From Leptospira ainlahdjerensis (GTDB taxonomy: Bacteria; Spirochaetota; Leptospiria; Leptospirales; Leptospiraceae): 64,000 nucleotides of DNA. Under the pieces are notes generated by a model, which made no database searches, was not told where the DNA came from, and was given only the letters and a program-made list of their open reading frames with translations. This document shows, in pieces, positions 45,526-54,801 of the stretch (the first letter of the stretch is position 1; each line of letters begins with the position of its first letter). The position numbers and the translations under genes were made by a program. Where the stretch lies: assembly GCF_016919175.1 (NCBI RefSeq), contig NZ_JAFFPU010000041.1, forward strand, positions 16,875-80,874, read 5' to 3'.

Positions 45526-46416
45526 ATGGAATTCAGACAGATCCGATATTTCCTCGAAATCAGAGACGCGGGCACGTTCCAAAAAGCCGCTTCCAAACTT
45601 GGTTTAACCCAACCTGCTCTTTCCCGCCAAATTTTTCTTTTAGAAAAGGAACTGGGTTCTCTCGTATTCGAAAGGGGCCCGAGACAAATCAGACTTACTC
45701 ACGAAGGAGAAATTTTCTTAGGTTATGCGTTGAAGATGAGGGAGTTATGGGAAGAATTAAAATCGGGAATGAAAGAACCCGGAAAAGAACTCTCCGGAGA
45801 ATTTTCGATCTCTGCCGGCGGAACCGTATCTGCGTGGATTCTTCCGGAAATTCTTAAAAAAATCAGGAAGGAACATCCCGACCTTATATTGTCCGTAAGA
45901 GAAGGCGATTCCTTAGAAACCAAGGAAGCGATTTTATTAAACGAAGTTGATTTGGGAATTCTCACCGGCCCCGTAAACGAGCCCGGATTGATTTCGAGAG
46001 AGTTTTTAACGGACCGAATCGTTCCTGTTGCCTTAAAAACACATCCGATCTTCCAAAAGAAAAAGCAGAGTCTAAAGGACATCAAAGAAGAGTCATTCGT
46101 ATTCTTTCATCCGGCTTCTGCGATTCGTAGGGCGGTGGAAAAAAGGATCCGGTCTTTGGGAAAAGAATTTCGTCCGAAAATCGGAATGGAACTCCGAAGC
46201 GTGGAGTCCGTGATCAAAAGTGTGGAGGCGGGTTTAGGAATCGGATTCTTATCAGAATACAGCCTTTCACCCAAACTCAGGATGATTTCGATTCCGGAAT
46301 TGATCGCTGAAAGAAGTTTTTTTCTTTGTCATAAAAAATCGGTTCGTCCCGGATTATCAAAATTGGCGGAAGAATTGGTACACGAGGCAAGAAGCCGTTT
46401 TGATTCCTTTGTTTAA
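45526..46416 (+). CDS. LysR-family regulator, divergent from leuCD
   Basis: 296 residues. The winged helix is at the N terminus (QIRYFLEIRDAGTFQKAASKLGLTQPALSRQIFLLEKELG), with the effector domain following (about 90-290). Its start is 99 bp from the leuC start in the opposite direction. Position suggests that it controls leucine synthesis, perhaps with isopropylmalate as coinducer. This is known for some LysR regulators but not shown here. The 3' side (46417-46733) holds nothing recognisable. Confidence 0.9.
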   Translation: MEFRQIRYFLEIRDAGTFQKAASKLGLTQPALSRQIFLLEKELGSLVFERGPRQIRLTHEGEIFLGYALKMRELWEELKSGMKEPGKELSGEFSISAGGTVSAWILPEILKKIRKEHPDLILSVREGDSLETKEAILLNEVDLGILTGPVNEPGLISREFLTDRIVPVALKTHPIFQKKKQSLKDIKEESFVFFHPASAIRRAVEKRIRSLGKEFRPKIGMELRSVESVIKSVEAGLGIGFLSEYSLSPKLRMISIPELIAERSFFLCHKKSVRPGLSKLAEELVHEARSRFDSFV

Positions 46417-46733
46417 CGGATTCATATAGAATTACATAATATTCTAATGTATCCATTTTCACCCAAATAAGCCTTCAAACAAACCGTTTCAAACCCGAAA
46501 TACGAAGTCCGAATATTATTTTAGAATCAACGGAACTCTATCGTAAAATCGTTTCCCCAAAAAAAACGGACGAATAATCGTGGAGGATGAATCTCTTTGA
46601 TTGGATCCTCCGCGTTCCCGCAGATTTAAAAATGGACCTTACAATCGTTCCATCCGGCAGAAATCTTTTCCTGCTTCCAACCAAGACACAAATTATTCTT
46701 AACTTCGAAGGATTGAGAAAAAACGAAATAGCA

Positions 46734-47546
46734 TCAAGGACAGGAAGTAGTCTCAACTTTGGTTTTCCAGAATGTGCCTTCCGCACCGGGGAAAGGCCAA
46801 AAATTCTTCATATCCGTTATCATCAACTTCACCTTTGCCGCTACCACTGGATCGGTTTGGCAAATCTGAATCAGCTGATTATAATTGAATTGAGGCCCCA
46901 TCAACCCCGAACTTATTTCCGCATAGTCTTCAGCGACATTCGAGGCCGAGTAAGTCGTCACGAAACCTGGAACCGGATTATTAAACTGAAGTAACGTTGG
47001 CGAAGACCAGTCCACGTTCGTTGAATATTCGACCGTATTGAGCGAAACCCAATCCGAATGAACGTCCATAAGAAAACCGCGTAACGTGAAATCGAAATTA
47101 TGAGTGATTTCATGGTGAATAGATCTATCGATATAATCGTCCATAACTCCCGTTGTAATACCCGCGCTTACGTTCATATAAATACGGTTCGACAGAGGAT
47201 CCATAAATCCTCCTACAGCAACACCGCCTACGGTTAAATTGGCGCAAAGTACAACCTTCTCCACTTTGCTTTTAATCCAATAACCTCGGGGGTATTTTGC
47301 AATTTGAGCTCGAAGAATGAACGAATAATGTTCTACGTCTTCCTGCGCATAAGTAGCGTTGCAATTAAAAGAATCGGAGGAGGCTTCCGTATGAGTAATG
47401 ATCTGAACGTCACGATCATAATTCTCGGCTCGGTCCGGCTTTGGTAATAATAAGAACAAAAAAGATTCGTCTATAACTTCTTTTTTATGGGCGCAATTTG
47501 AAAGTAGGAGCAGGATCGCGATCTTAGTAACAATTCTTTGATTCAT
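46734..47546 (-). CDS. Putative zinc metallopeptidase lipoprotein
   Basis: 270 residues. Signal peptide with lipobox LLSNC (Cys18), so a membrane-anchored lipoprotein. SIHHEITHNFDF contains HExxH (His145, Glu146, His149), and an acidic NVAEDYAEI segment (about 203-211) stands ~60 residues later, in the position of the third zinc ligand of gluzincin-type peptidases. Four Cys residues (61, 63 shadowed by N; 101; 229; 269) may form disulphides. No close family is recognised, so peptidase activity is inferred from the motif. ATG 47546. It stands alone. Confidence 0.65.
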   Translation of the reverse strand: MNQRIVTKIAILLLLSNCAHKKEVIDESFLFLLLPKPDRAENYDRDVQIITHTEASSDSFNCNATYAQEDVEHYSFILRAQIAKYPRGYWIKSKVEKVVLCANLTVGGVAVGGFMDPLSNRIYMNVSAGITTGVMDDYIDRSIHHEITHNFDFTLRGFLMDVHSDWVSLNTVEYSTNVDWSSPTLLQFNNPVPGFVTTYSASNVAEDYAEISSGLMGPQFNYNQLIQICQTDPVVAAKVKLMITDMKNFWPFPGAEGTFWKTKVETTSCP

Positions 47547-47696
47547 ACTTTGTCATACAGATGCGAATTTGAGAATTGAGTGCAATTGATAACTTGAGAT
47601 ATTTATAAGACGCCCGTTCGAACTCAAATCCATTTGCGAAAAAATCTTGCCGTTCTTCTTAGAAAGTTAAAATGGAGTTCGCACAAAATATAATTT

Positions 47697-48326
47697 ATGA
47701 AATGGATCTGCCATCACTGCGAATATAAAAATCCGATCGACTTGCAGCATTGCGCCCAGTGCGGTAACACAAAAGGAGTCAACGTTCAAACGACGGATTC
47801 CTCAGTTTCAATTTTCCAAAAAATAGGAACGTTAGGCACCTTTGGTTGGATCTTAATCATCCTCTTGGGCTTAGGCGCGGTGATTATTACCCCAATCTTA
47901 TTGATCACTGCCATTTCCCATCTGGAAGGATTTGCAGGTCTACTTTTGCTGATTGGCGGGTATTTTGGGGCGAGATCCGCGATACGATCTCAGTTTGGGC
48001 CTCCGGCAAAAGCGGTTTTTATCGTTTTCTTTTCGATCATGGGTATGTCTTTGGATCAACCTGGAAATTATTTATACAACTTTCCCTTTCGATATTTTTG
48101 TCCGAGCTCCACAACGATGCAAAGATCCGTACAAATCAGCCACCCCCTTCCAGGAAGAACGGATAGGACTCAGGCATTTTCCTGCTACGATCAAAACGCA
48201 AAGGAAATCTCCCGCATTCAACTTCCTGCGATCTTAGGAGTTCGATTTATGGAATATTTTCTCATCGCGGGAATACTTCTTTTTACCCAGTCCCAACTTT
48301 CGCTTCGCGGACGATCAAAGAAGTAA
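47697..48326 (+). CDS. Zinc-ribbon membrane protein, unknown
   Basis: 209 residues. The N terminus is a RanBP2-like zinc ribbon (CHHCEYKNPIDLQHCAQCGNTKG: four Cys). Then come membrane segments at about 48-75, 80-95 and 105-120, and another near 187-200. The loop 125-180 is probably extracytoplasmic. Function unknown; the ribbon suggests contact with protein or nucleic acid on the cytoplasmic side. ATG 47697. Confidence 0.65.
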   Translation: MKWICHHCEYKNPIDLQHCAQCGNTKGVNVQTTDSSVSIFQKIGTLGTFGWILIILLGLGAVIITPILLITAISHLEGFAGLLLLIGGYFGARSAIRSQFGPPAKAVFIVFFSIMGMSLDQPGNYLYNFPFRYFCPSSTTMQRSVQISHPLPGRTDRTQAFSCYDQNAKEISRIQLPAILGVRFMEYFLIAGILLFTQSQLSLRGRSKK

Positions 48327-48378
48327 ACATTAGGATATTTTGAATTTTGCATATTTTCGAATTCCCGGAAAATAAACA

Positions 48379-48939
48379 TCAAAAATAAAAAGTATCCTTT
48401 TTTAGAATCAGTACAACGTCATCGTAGTAATCACCTTTTCCATAGAGCCGATTCGCTGACTCGATATCTATCTCCGCCTTGCGAAACCCCGCTTTTTCGT
48501 AAACTCGGACGGCTCTCGGATTTCTTTCGGAAGGTCGAATCACAAGTTCGTCCAAGGAAAATTCCTCAAACAAGATTCTACTCAAAATGCGAACCGCGCG
48601 GGTTCCGAATCCATGACCGCATTCTTTCGGATCCGAAAGCCAAATATCGAGCTCTGCTATTTTTGAATTCTCCATCTCGATCGCATAATTAATCTGACCG
48701 ATTGCTGCGCCGTCTTTGAGAATCCGATAACACCTTCCCAAATCCGGACGGGTTCCGGTGAAAAAATAATCCTCATAGTCCTCTTGAAATTCTTCCCAAG
48801 AAGGAATTTTAATTTCAGGAAAGATCGGCGGGCCCATCATAAATTTTACCAATTCAGGATGAACCAACCAATTATAAAACCTTCTTCGATCCTCTAAAGT
48901 CGAAGCTTCCAAAGTGATCCGATACTTTTCGATCTGCAT
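48379..48939 (-). CDS. GNAT-family N-acetyltransferase (RimJ/RimL type)
   Basis: 186 residues. Motifs are ISYAIE-like strand with 'DIWLSDPKECGHGFGTRAVRIL' (the acetyl-CoA pyrophosphate loop) and the C-terminal 'VRVYEKAGFRKAEI'. This is the RimJ/RimL-like layout for N-terminal acetylation of proteins or for small-molecule substrates. ATG 48939. Substrate unknown. Confidence 0.85.
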   Translation of the reverse strand: MQIEKYRITLEASTLEDRRRFYNWLVHPELVKFMMGPPIFPEIKIPSWEEFQEDYEDYFFTGTRPDLGRCYRILKDGAAIGQINYAIEMENSKIAELDIWLSDPKECGHGFGTRAVRILSRILFEEFSLDELVIRPSERNPRAVRVYEKAGFRKAEIDIESANRLYGKGDYYDDVVLILKKDTFYF

Positions 48940-49013
48940 AAAACTCTGACTTAAAAAATCAAAGCCTAATTCTTAGAAAAAAATCTCGATTTTTTTTAGG
49001 AATCTATTTTTTC

Positions 49014-49451
49014 TTACGAGAGTCTGCTCGCCTCTTCGTCGGTCACCTTATAAGGACGCATTCTACTAAAATCCATAAAAAGTCCGTGAAATTTCGCGGA
49101 ACAAACCAAGGCTCCATCCGATTCCCTATAAATATCTTGAACCACGAGCACACGGCTTCCTTTGTTAGGTTCAAATCGAGTCGTAAGTTTGACTTTTTCC
49201 GGATACTTTAACTCCGCTTTGTAATCCAATTCCGCCCTCAAGATAACGGGACCGACCTGACGTTTTCGAAGTTCGTTCATATCGAATCCCGCGTCTTCAA
49301 AAGCGGCCCTTCTCGCCTCGTCAAAATAACTCTGATAGATTCCGTTGTTTACGTGTCCGTTTTCGTCCAAATCCACCCAACGGACCTTTAGGATATGGGT
49401 AAAAAGTTTTATCGGCTTTTCCGAAACTTGTTCTTTTTCAAGGGTATTCAT
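49014..49451 (-). CDS. Acyl-CoA thioesterase, hotdog fold
   Basis: 145 residues. The N-terminal motif VRWVDLDENGHVNNGIYQSYFDEAR matches the 4-hydroxybenzoyl-CoA thioesterase family, with Asp-x-x-Gly-His near the active site. Usual length for a YbgC/FcbC-type enzyme. Substrate not readable. ATG 49451 with GGAGG six bases before it. The two inverted repeats just upstream suggest tight repression. Confidence 0.88.
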   Translation of the reverse strand: MNTLEKEQVSEKPIKLFTHILKVRWVDLDENGHVNNGIYQSYFDEARRAAFEDAGFDMNELRKRQVGPVILRAELDYKAELKYPEKVKLTTRFEPNKGSRVLVVQDIYRESDGALVCSAKFHGLFMDFSRMRPYKVTDEEASRLS

Positions 49452-49462
49452 AAAATCCTCCT

Positions 49463-49530
49463 AATGGTAGACCGATTGTTCTACCATTGATTAACCCTAT
49501 AAAATGGTAGACAAATCTGTCTACCATTTT
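49463..49530. promoter_or_regulatory. Two identical operator-like inverted repeats
   Basis: AATGGTAGA-8bp-TCTACCATT at 49463-49488 and the longer AAAATGGTAGACA-4bp-TGTCTACCATTTT at 49501-49530. Both have the same half-site ATGGTAGA and the same 8-bp spacing between cores, with centres 40 bp apart. They lie in the thioesterase promoter region, first centre about 24 bp upstream of the ATG. The TetR-family gene at 49844, transcribed the other way, is the nearest regulator candidate. The rest of 49531-49843 shows nothing recognisable. Confidence 0.7.
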
Positions 49531-49843
49531 ACGATTCTAAAAATATGTAAAAAATGCCCCGTTGTTCGGCTTCTTGAAGGCGGAAATTTTACTCGGTAGA
49601 TTGATAATTTTCCGGGGCCCTTGGTATAAATAAAAGGGATCGAAATGATTTCGAAAAGGGCGTGGATTTTTCGAAAAATTAATTTCGGGAGAATTCGAAT
49701 TTCTTTTCACTTCGAAAATAAATCGAACGAGTAGGATCGATTTTATGAGTTCAGCTCGGAGAGTAATTTAGGGAATTTCAAAAAGTTCCTTTGTTTACAT
49801 CTTGAATTTTTAAACTTGAATCCGAGGATATTAGAAAACCCTT

Positions 49844-50431
49844 ATGAAAACTTTAACAAAGCCCGACCAAACAAAAGATCGTATCCTGAAAGCGACCGTG
49901 AAACTCTTTTACGAAAGAGGTTATACGAATACCGGAATCAACGAAATTCTAAATGAAGCGGGCGCTTTTAAAAAAAGCTTATATCGCTATTTTCCTTCGA
50001 AAAAGGATCTTGGACTCAGTTATGTCGAATTTCAAGAGGACGAAATTATCGGATTAGCGGAAGTGATGATGAAAAAATATCCGAAGTACAAAGACTTTGT
50101 TTCTTCTTGGATTCGATTTTTAAAAAGGGGACTTAAGTCCACCTATCGTTTCGGATGCCCTCTTGCCAATTTTTCAAACCAAACCCACGATGAACCCGAT
50201 TTGAGAAAAAGAGTCATCGAATCTCTGGATCGCTGGAATCGGAGTTTTAGCGCTTATTTTTTACAACCCATTTGGCAAAAAAAGAAAACCCTGGATGCTA
50301 AAACTGCGATCGAATATTCAGAAAAGGTGTTATTCTTATATCAAGGCGCCATGCAACTCTACGGAGTTACGGGAAATCGAAAATTCATAGATCGTTTGGA
50401 AGCGGAGTTGCTACGACTGGAAGAATCCTGA
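49844..50431 (+). CDS. TetR-family transcriptional regulator
   Basis: 195 residues. The N-terminal helix-turn-helix reads ILKATVKLFYERGYTNTGINEILNEAGAFKKSLYRYFPSKKDL, matching TetR/AcrR. The C-terminal ligand-binding half (about 65-190) is helical. ATG 49844. Divergent from the thioesterase, with about 390 bp between starts, and converging with the GNAT gene 7 bp downstream. Repressor of the thioesterase is a reasonable guess; no operator is seen in front of its own ATG. Confidence 0.88.
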   Translation: MKTLTKPDQTKDRILKATVKLFYERGYTNTGINEILNEAGAFKKSLYRYFPSKKDLGLSYVEFQEDEIIGLAEVMMKKYPKYKDFVSSWIRFLKRGLKSTYRFGCPLANFSNQTHDEPDLRKRVIESLDRWNRSFSAYFLQPIWQKKKTLDAKTAIEYSEKVLFLYQGAMQLYGVTGNRKFIDRLEAELLRLEES

Positions 50432-50438
50432 TTTTTTT

Positions 50439-50900
50439 CTAAAGATCTAGACTCATTCGAATCATATCCCTGCACAAGATTCCATTTTCATAAATCGGGT
50501 CCGGATAGTGTTTTAAAAAAAAGTCCTTATCAACTCCTGAAATTCTAAAACCGCATTTTTGATAAAGAGCCAATTGGGAAAGACTTGAGTTTCCGGTTCC
50601 AACCTCCAGAACTTTCACCTTCAATTCTTTCGCCTTTGAAATCGCATCCAGAACGAGAGCTTTGCCGATTCCCTTTCCCTGAAACTTTTCGTCGACCGCA
50701 ACGTTGACCAACTCCAAGGTTTCAGGGCGAGTAAAAATCAAAACGTAAACTCCGATCACTTCCTCTCCCTTGGTTGCGATGTAAGAAATTCCTCGTTTCA
50801 AATACTCTTGAACGAGCTCTTCGGAAGGATCGGCGGAAAGTAGCAAGTTCCAAGGAAGTTCCGTTGAACTCGGATCGATTTTAGTAGTCTCAAGATTCAT
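50439..50900 (-). CDS. GNAT-family N-acetyltransferase
   Basis: 153 residues with the core 'VNVAVDEKFQGKGIGKALVLDAISKAKEL' (Q/RxxGxG/A acetyl-CoA loop at about 78) and 'YQKCGFRISGV'. Single-domain enzyme of normal length. Substrate unknown. ATG 50900. Confidence 0.87.
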   Translation of the reverse strand: MNLETTKIDPSSTELPWNLLLSADPSEELVQEYLKRGISYIATKGEEVIGVYVLIFTRPETLELVNVAVDEKFQGKGIGKALVLDAISKAKELKVKVLEVGTGNSSLSQLALYQKCGFRISGVDKDFFLKHYPDPIYENGILCRDMIRMSLDL

Positions 50901-51084
50901 AGAGGTTTCGGTTGAAAGAATTCAAGTTTTCCTCTTTGCAATAGGAATCAATCCATTTCGGATTCTTAAATTCTAAACTGACAAGTTTTTCTTAGACCTT
51001 TCAAAACAACAGGGAAATGCACTTGCAGACAGAAGGCTGGAAGTTACTCCTTTCCAATAAAGTCGAACCCGAATCTGAAACCAG

Positions 51085-51516
51085 ATGCATCAGAATTTTA
51101 AAAATCCAAAGGTTGCGGAAGTATTTCGAACCTATCCCAAAAATGTAAGAGAAAAATTATTAAGCGTGAGAGAATTGATCTTTAAAATCGCGAAGTCGAC
51201 TGAAGGAGTCGGCAATCTGGAAGAAACCTTAAAATGGGGCCAACCCAGTTATCTTACTCCCGAGACAAAAAGTGGAAGTACGATTCGGATCGATCGAGTC
51301 TCCGCGGAAGAAAATGCTTACGCACTTTTCTTTCACTGTCAGACCAATCTTGTAGAAACGTTCCGAGAACTCTTTCCGAAAAAAATTCGATTTGAAGGAA
51401 ACCGTTGTATTCGATTGAATGCAAAGGATCCGTTTCCTACCAAAGAATTGAGCGTTTGTATTTCTATGGCCCTTACCTATCACCTCGATAAGAAAAAAAA
51501 GGATCGACGAAAATAG
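51085..51516 (+). CDS. DUF1801-type small protein
   Basis: 143 residues. NVREKLLSVRELIFKIAKSTEGVGNLEETLKWGQPSYLT followed by a beta-rich half (YALFFHCQTNLVETFRELFP) matches DUF1801, the YdhG/YjbR-like fold. Function of the family is not established. ATG 51085. It stands alone, convergent with the desaturase across a repeat-rich spacer. Confidence 0.85.
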   Translation: MHQNFKNPKVAEVFRTYPKNVREKLLSVRELIFKIAKSTEGVGNLEETLKWGQPSYLTPETKSGSTIRIDRVSAEENAYALFFHCQTNLVETFRELFPKKIRFEGNRCIRLNAKDPFPTKELSVCISMALTYHLDKKKKDRRK

Positions 51517-51749
51517 GAAAGATTCGACTTCCTTTTGTGCGAGGAAAAGAATCTTGAAATATTCCAATCCCCCATCAGCCGGAATCGATTTTCCACAAAA
51601 GTCAAACCCTCCGCATAAAGAGGATTCAAAATCATCACTCCTAAGTTGCTTGTATCTCAAAAAGGATTTAAAATAACAACGAAGTCCTTCCGTGAAAACT
51701 TGAAAGGGATTACCCATTTCCCTGAATGAATGATGGAAAGGGGCCTTGC

Positions 51750-51998
51750 AATCCTTACCCACAATTTGTCTGCATCTTCCGAAGAATCTGTCGTAATTAC
51801 GACAGTCCTCCGTAAAAGTCGCGGGCCCCACCCTGATCTTGGGTGGTGGGGTGGGTGGCGGAAGAATTTCGAAGACTTTCCTATATCACAAAATCAAACT
51901 TTTCGCAAGAAAAAATTCTCCATGTAGGAACTTCTACAAAATTCCTCTTCTCAGGGGCGATTCTTGTCATATCTACTCTTAACTTGAGGGTAAGGTTA
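51750..51998 (+). repeat. Dispersed palindromic repeat, copy F
   Basis: Palindromes GTCGTAATTACGAC (51790-51803) and GTAGGAACTTCTAC (51924-51937), 134 bp apart. Core CCCACCCTGATCTTGGGTGG. Outer ends CAATCCTTACCCACAATTTG (about 51749-51768) and AACTTGAGGGTAAGGTTA (51981-51998) match the terminal inverted repeat. The left palindrome differs at its centre (TAATTA for GAACTC) but is still perfectly symmetric, which looks like compensated change. Flanked on the right by two further decayed copies. Confidence 0.8.
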
Positions 51999-52014
51999 CT
52001 GATTTCGGATAGAC

Positions 52015-52330
52015 AGGTGGAAAAAGTTCGGTGGCTTTCCTCTATCACAAAATCAAACTTTTCGCAAGTACAAATTCTCGCGTAGGAACTTCGACAAACC
52101 ACTCATCTCGGGATCATTCTCGTTGTATCTCCTCCCAACTTTTAGGCAAGGATATAGAACTTCAGGCGGGAGCGTGCCAGGAAAACTCAGGAAAATTTTT
52201 ATATATTATGAAATCATAATTTTTTAATGTAACTTCCGAACCGAGTTCTTGCAAGACATCCCCAAAAATCTCGAGGAACCCTTGTGGATTCTAACTAAAC
52301 TTCCCAAATTGTGAGTTTGATTATGCGTTT
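52015..52330 (+). repeat. Tandem decayed right halves of the dispersed repeat
   Basis: Two further right-half fragments follow copy F: 52015-52165, with GTAGGAACTTCGAC (52082-52095) and the end AACTTTTAGGCAAGGATAT, and about 52200-52330, ending AAATTGTGAGTTTGATTATG. Their left halves are missing. They suggest nested or repeated insertion into the same site. 51517-51748 and 52331-52423 hold no gene. Confidence 0.6.
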
Positions 52331-52423
52331 GGCGCTTTTGGAACAATCGAGCTGACGGAACCTTTCCCGATTTTGGGACAGGTTCCTATCTTCTCAAGAA
52401 ATTCTTAAAATTCTAAGATCGTT

Positions 52424-53518
52424 TTAAGCGGGACTTACTTCCAATTCCTCGTTTTCCGCTGAATTACGGGCTTCCTTGTAGGTCATCCATTTCCCGGTTT
52501 CGGAATCAATCACCTTACAACGAGAAGTCGATTTAAAATAATCGCCGAAAATCGTATCTCTTTCCTGAACGTTCTCTCCGTAAACCGCTTTGATCTCGTC
52601 CAAGGCGCGGGTAAGATTGTAAAATGGAATTTTCATGTGAACGTGATGCGGCATATGAATGAAAATATTGTGAAAGAAAAAGTTCATGATCGGATTTACA
52701 TGATAGTTGATTGTTCCTTTCATCTGCCCGTAATATGGGGTCCATTCTTCCTTTGTTTTCCAAGGAATTTCGGAATGAATATGGTGCACATAAACGGTGA
52801 TCCCCATAAAATAGTTCCAAGCGACAAAAGGAACCAAACAAACTTTTGTAAACATCCATAAACCGGCGCCTGCATCAAATGAACCTTCCACCGCGGAACC
52901 GCCGAAATAAAAGACCAATCCGGAGGAGATAAACGCGAAAGAAAGCATAATCCACTTGTCTCTCCCGGCCTCTTTCAAAGGCGCGGTGAACAAAACCATT
53001 CCTTTTAACCAGACTTCAACCAGATAGTAAAAACCCCCGCCCCAAGCTGACCAGAAAAAACGATGCATCATTTTTTTGAATATTCCAAATTTAGAATACT
53101 CTTCCATAGTCGCGGGATGCCATACGAAATCTCCGCCTCTTTTGATCGTGTGTCCGTGATGGATTCGATTGTGTCCGTAAGCCCACTGATTGTAAGCGTG
53201 CAAAGATGGTAACATCGCAATCTGACCGATCCAATAACGAAGGTATTTGTTTTTAAAAAGAGCCTCGTGTGCACAGTCGTGCCCGACAATGAACAAAGCG
53301 GCGATCGTCATTCCCGCAAAAAACCAAAGAAATGGGAGAAGATACCAGGTGTTTACGTTCCAGAGAAGAACCACGACGAGTCCGAAAAAAAACAGATCTC
53401 TGAAAAAGTAACCAATCCCTTTGTAGGCGGGATTCTCAAAAGTTGCCTCCGAGAGAGTTTCTCGAACAGCTCCGAGAGTTTCTCTCGGGGATGATGAAGA
53501 GTTATTTTTCACTTCCAT
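52424..53518 (-). CDS. Membrane fatty acid desaturase
   Basis: 364 residues with four hydrophobic stretches and the three His boxes of acyl desaturases: HDCAH (80-84), HNRIHH (116-121) and HMPHH (288-292). This is the delta-12/omega-6 (FAD2/DesA-like) pattern, with a di-iron centre. It should insert a double bond in membrane acyl chains. ATG 53518 with AAGGAG seven bases upstream. Two operator-like repeats stand in front of it, so it is probably repressed by an acyl-responsive TetR-type factor. Confidence 0.92.
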   Translation of the reverse strand: MEVKNNSSSSPRETLGAVRETLSEATFENPAYKGIGYFFRDLFFFGLVVVLLWNVNTWYLLPFLWFFAGMTIAALFIVGHDCAHEALFKNKYLRYWIGQIAMLPSLHAYNQWAYGHNRIHHGHTIKRGGDFVWHPATMEEYSKFGIFKKMMHRFFWSAWGGGFYYLVEVWLKGMVLFTAPLKEAGRDKWIMLSFAFISSGLVFYFGGSAVEGSFDAGAGLWMFTKVCLVPFVAWNYFMGITVYVHHIHSEIPWKTKEEWTPYYGQMKGTINYHVNPIMNFFFHNIFIHMPHHVHMKIPFYNLTRALDEIKAVYGENVQERDTIFGDYFKSTSRCKVIDSETGKWMTYKEARNSAENEELEVSPA

Positions 53519-53530
53519 AACGTTCTCCTT

Positions 53531-53567
53531 AATGAACGGCGTTAACTTACTAATGAACGACGTTAGT
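53531..53567. promoter_or_regulatory. Twin operator-like repeats before the desaturase
   Basis: AATGAACGGCGTTAAC (53531-53546) and AATGAACGACGTTAGT (53552-53567) are direct repeats 21 bp apart (two helical turns). Each is itself symmetric around AACG-CGTT. They lie 13-50 bp upstream of the desaturase ATG, over or next to its promoter. The layout resembles DesT/FadR-type control of fatty acid genes. The factor is not identified. Confidence 0.65.
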
Positions 53568-53689
53568 TAAACAAAAGCTTTTGGCAAGAAAAAAATGGCA
53601 AGGAATAGGAAAAAAAATTCAGAGAGGGAATAAAGAAAGTTCGCTCGGGAGAATACGGATTTTTGCCGCGTCCCGATTCTGATTCAAAA

Positions 53690-54256
53690 TCAAAGAATTT
53701 CGTCGAATGTCTCTCGATTTTGTTCCCATTCAGAATCGGTCGTATTGTAAAGAACGTGCTTGGATAGAATGTGATTTTCCGGAAGATTCGGATGCGCGAA
53801 AAACCCGACTTCCTTCAATCCAATCCGTTTCATAACGGATTGGGACTTTTCATTCAAAACGGACGTAAAAGAAACAATTTCAGGGAATTTCAGGACGGTA
53901 AAACCGAACTGGAGACAAGTAATTGCCGCTTCCGTCGCATATCCTTGTTTCCAAAAGGAAGAATGCAATCTCCAACCGATCTCGACTGCGGGAGTGAAAA
54001 AAGAAGGAAAGTTTACGTTCATAAACCCGGTAAAACCAAGAAATTCTTGATCTCGCTTTCTCTCCAACACCCAAAGTCCATAGCCGAACGTTCTGAAATG
54101 ATCTTGGATTTTTGAGATCCATCGTTCGGATTCTTCTCGGGAAAGAAGCGAAGGAAAATACTTCATGACCATCGGATCCGAGCTCATTTGCGCGAAGGGA
54201 AGCTGATCTTTTTCTTCCCATTCTCGAAAAATCAATCTTTTCGACTCTAATTTCAA
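53690..54256 (-). CDS. GNAT-family N-acetyltransferase (RimJ/RimL type)
   Basis: 188 residues if started at TTG 54256. This gives the usual KLESKRLIFREWEEKDQLPF N terminus and has AGGGGAC upstream. The family signatures are 'EIGWRLHSSFWKQGYATEAAITCLQFGF' and 'SQSVMKRIGLKEVG'. Substrate unknown. A TTG at 54274 also keeps the frame open. 54275-54505 shows no gene. Confidence 0.83.
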   Translation of the reverse strand: MKLESKRLIFREWEEKDQLPFAQMSSDPMVMKYFPSLLSREESERWISKIQDHFRTFGYGLWVLERKRDQEFLGFTGFMNVNFPSFFTPAVEIGWRLHSSFWKQGYATEAAITCLQFGFTVLKFPEIVSFTSVLNEKSQSVMKRIGLKEVGFFAHPNLPENHILSKHVLYNTTDSEWEQNRETFDEIL

Positions 54257-54505
54257 GCTTCCGTCCCCTAACAAATATTAAAGTTTAAGAAATTAGTATT
54301 GCCAAAGAAAATTCAGCCGATAGTATGGACATAGAATTCCAGTTATTCAATCGATTTTCTAACTTCTGAACGTAGTCCTATCTTAAAGTTTGCTCTTCTT
54401 TTTAAGTCCTGCATCTCTAAAATTTTTCTACCTCCCAACATACCGGGAAAATGCTGTTTTTAAATCAAGATAACTTGATCTAATTCATAACGACACGAGG
54501 ATAAT

Positions 54506-54766
54506 ATGTCTGTTAACATTTATGTAGGAAACCTATCTTACGACATCACTGAAGGAAAGTTGAACGAACTTTTCGGAGCACACGGAGCAGTTAATTCTGT
54601 TAAGATCATTACTGATCAGTATTCCGGAAAATCAAAAGGATTTGCTTTCGTTGAAATGCCGAATAAAGACGAAGCTGACAAAGCTATCAAAGATCTGGAC
54701 GGAAAAAACGTTCTTGCGCGTAACTTAAAAGTGAACGTTGCAAAACCTAAAAACGACAGATTCTAA
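54506..54766 (+). CDS. Small RRM-type RNA-binding protein
   Basis: 86 residues, a single RNA recognition motif: RNP2 IYVGNL (5-10) and RNP1 KGFAFVEM (about 48-55), with the beta-alpha-beta layout complete. Short bacterial RRM proteins are often cold-induced and act as RNA chaperones; that role is inferred. ATG 54506 with CGAGGA eight bases upstream. Ends at a strong terminator. Confidence 0.95.
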   Translation: MSVNIYVGNLSYDITEGKLNELFGAHGAVNSVKIITDQYSGKSKGFAFVEMPNKDEADKAIKDLDGKNVLARNLKVNVAKPKNDRF

Positions 54767-54801
54767 TTTAGAAATTTATAATTTTTAAATATCTTTTAAT
54801 G

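Noticed and set aside
51229..51831. 200-codon ORF opposite the DUF1801 gene and repeat F
   Set aside because: Spans a real gene antisense and runs into a dispersed repeat; no coding signal.
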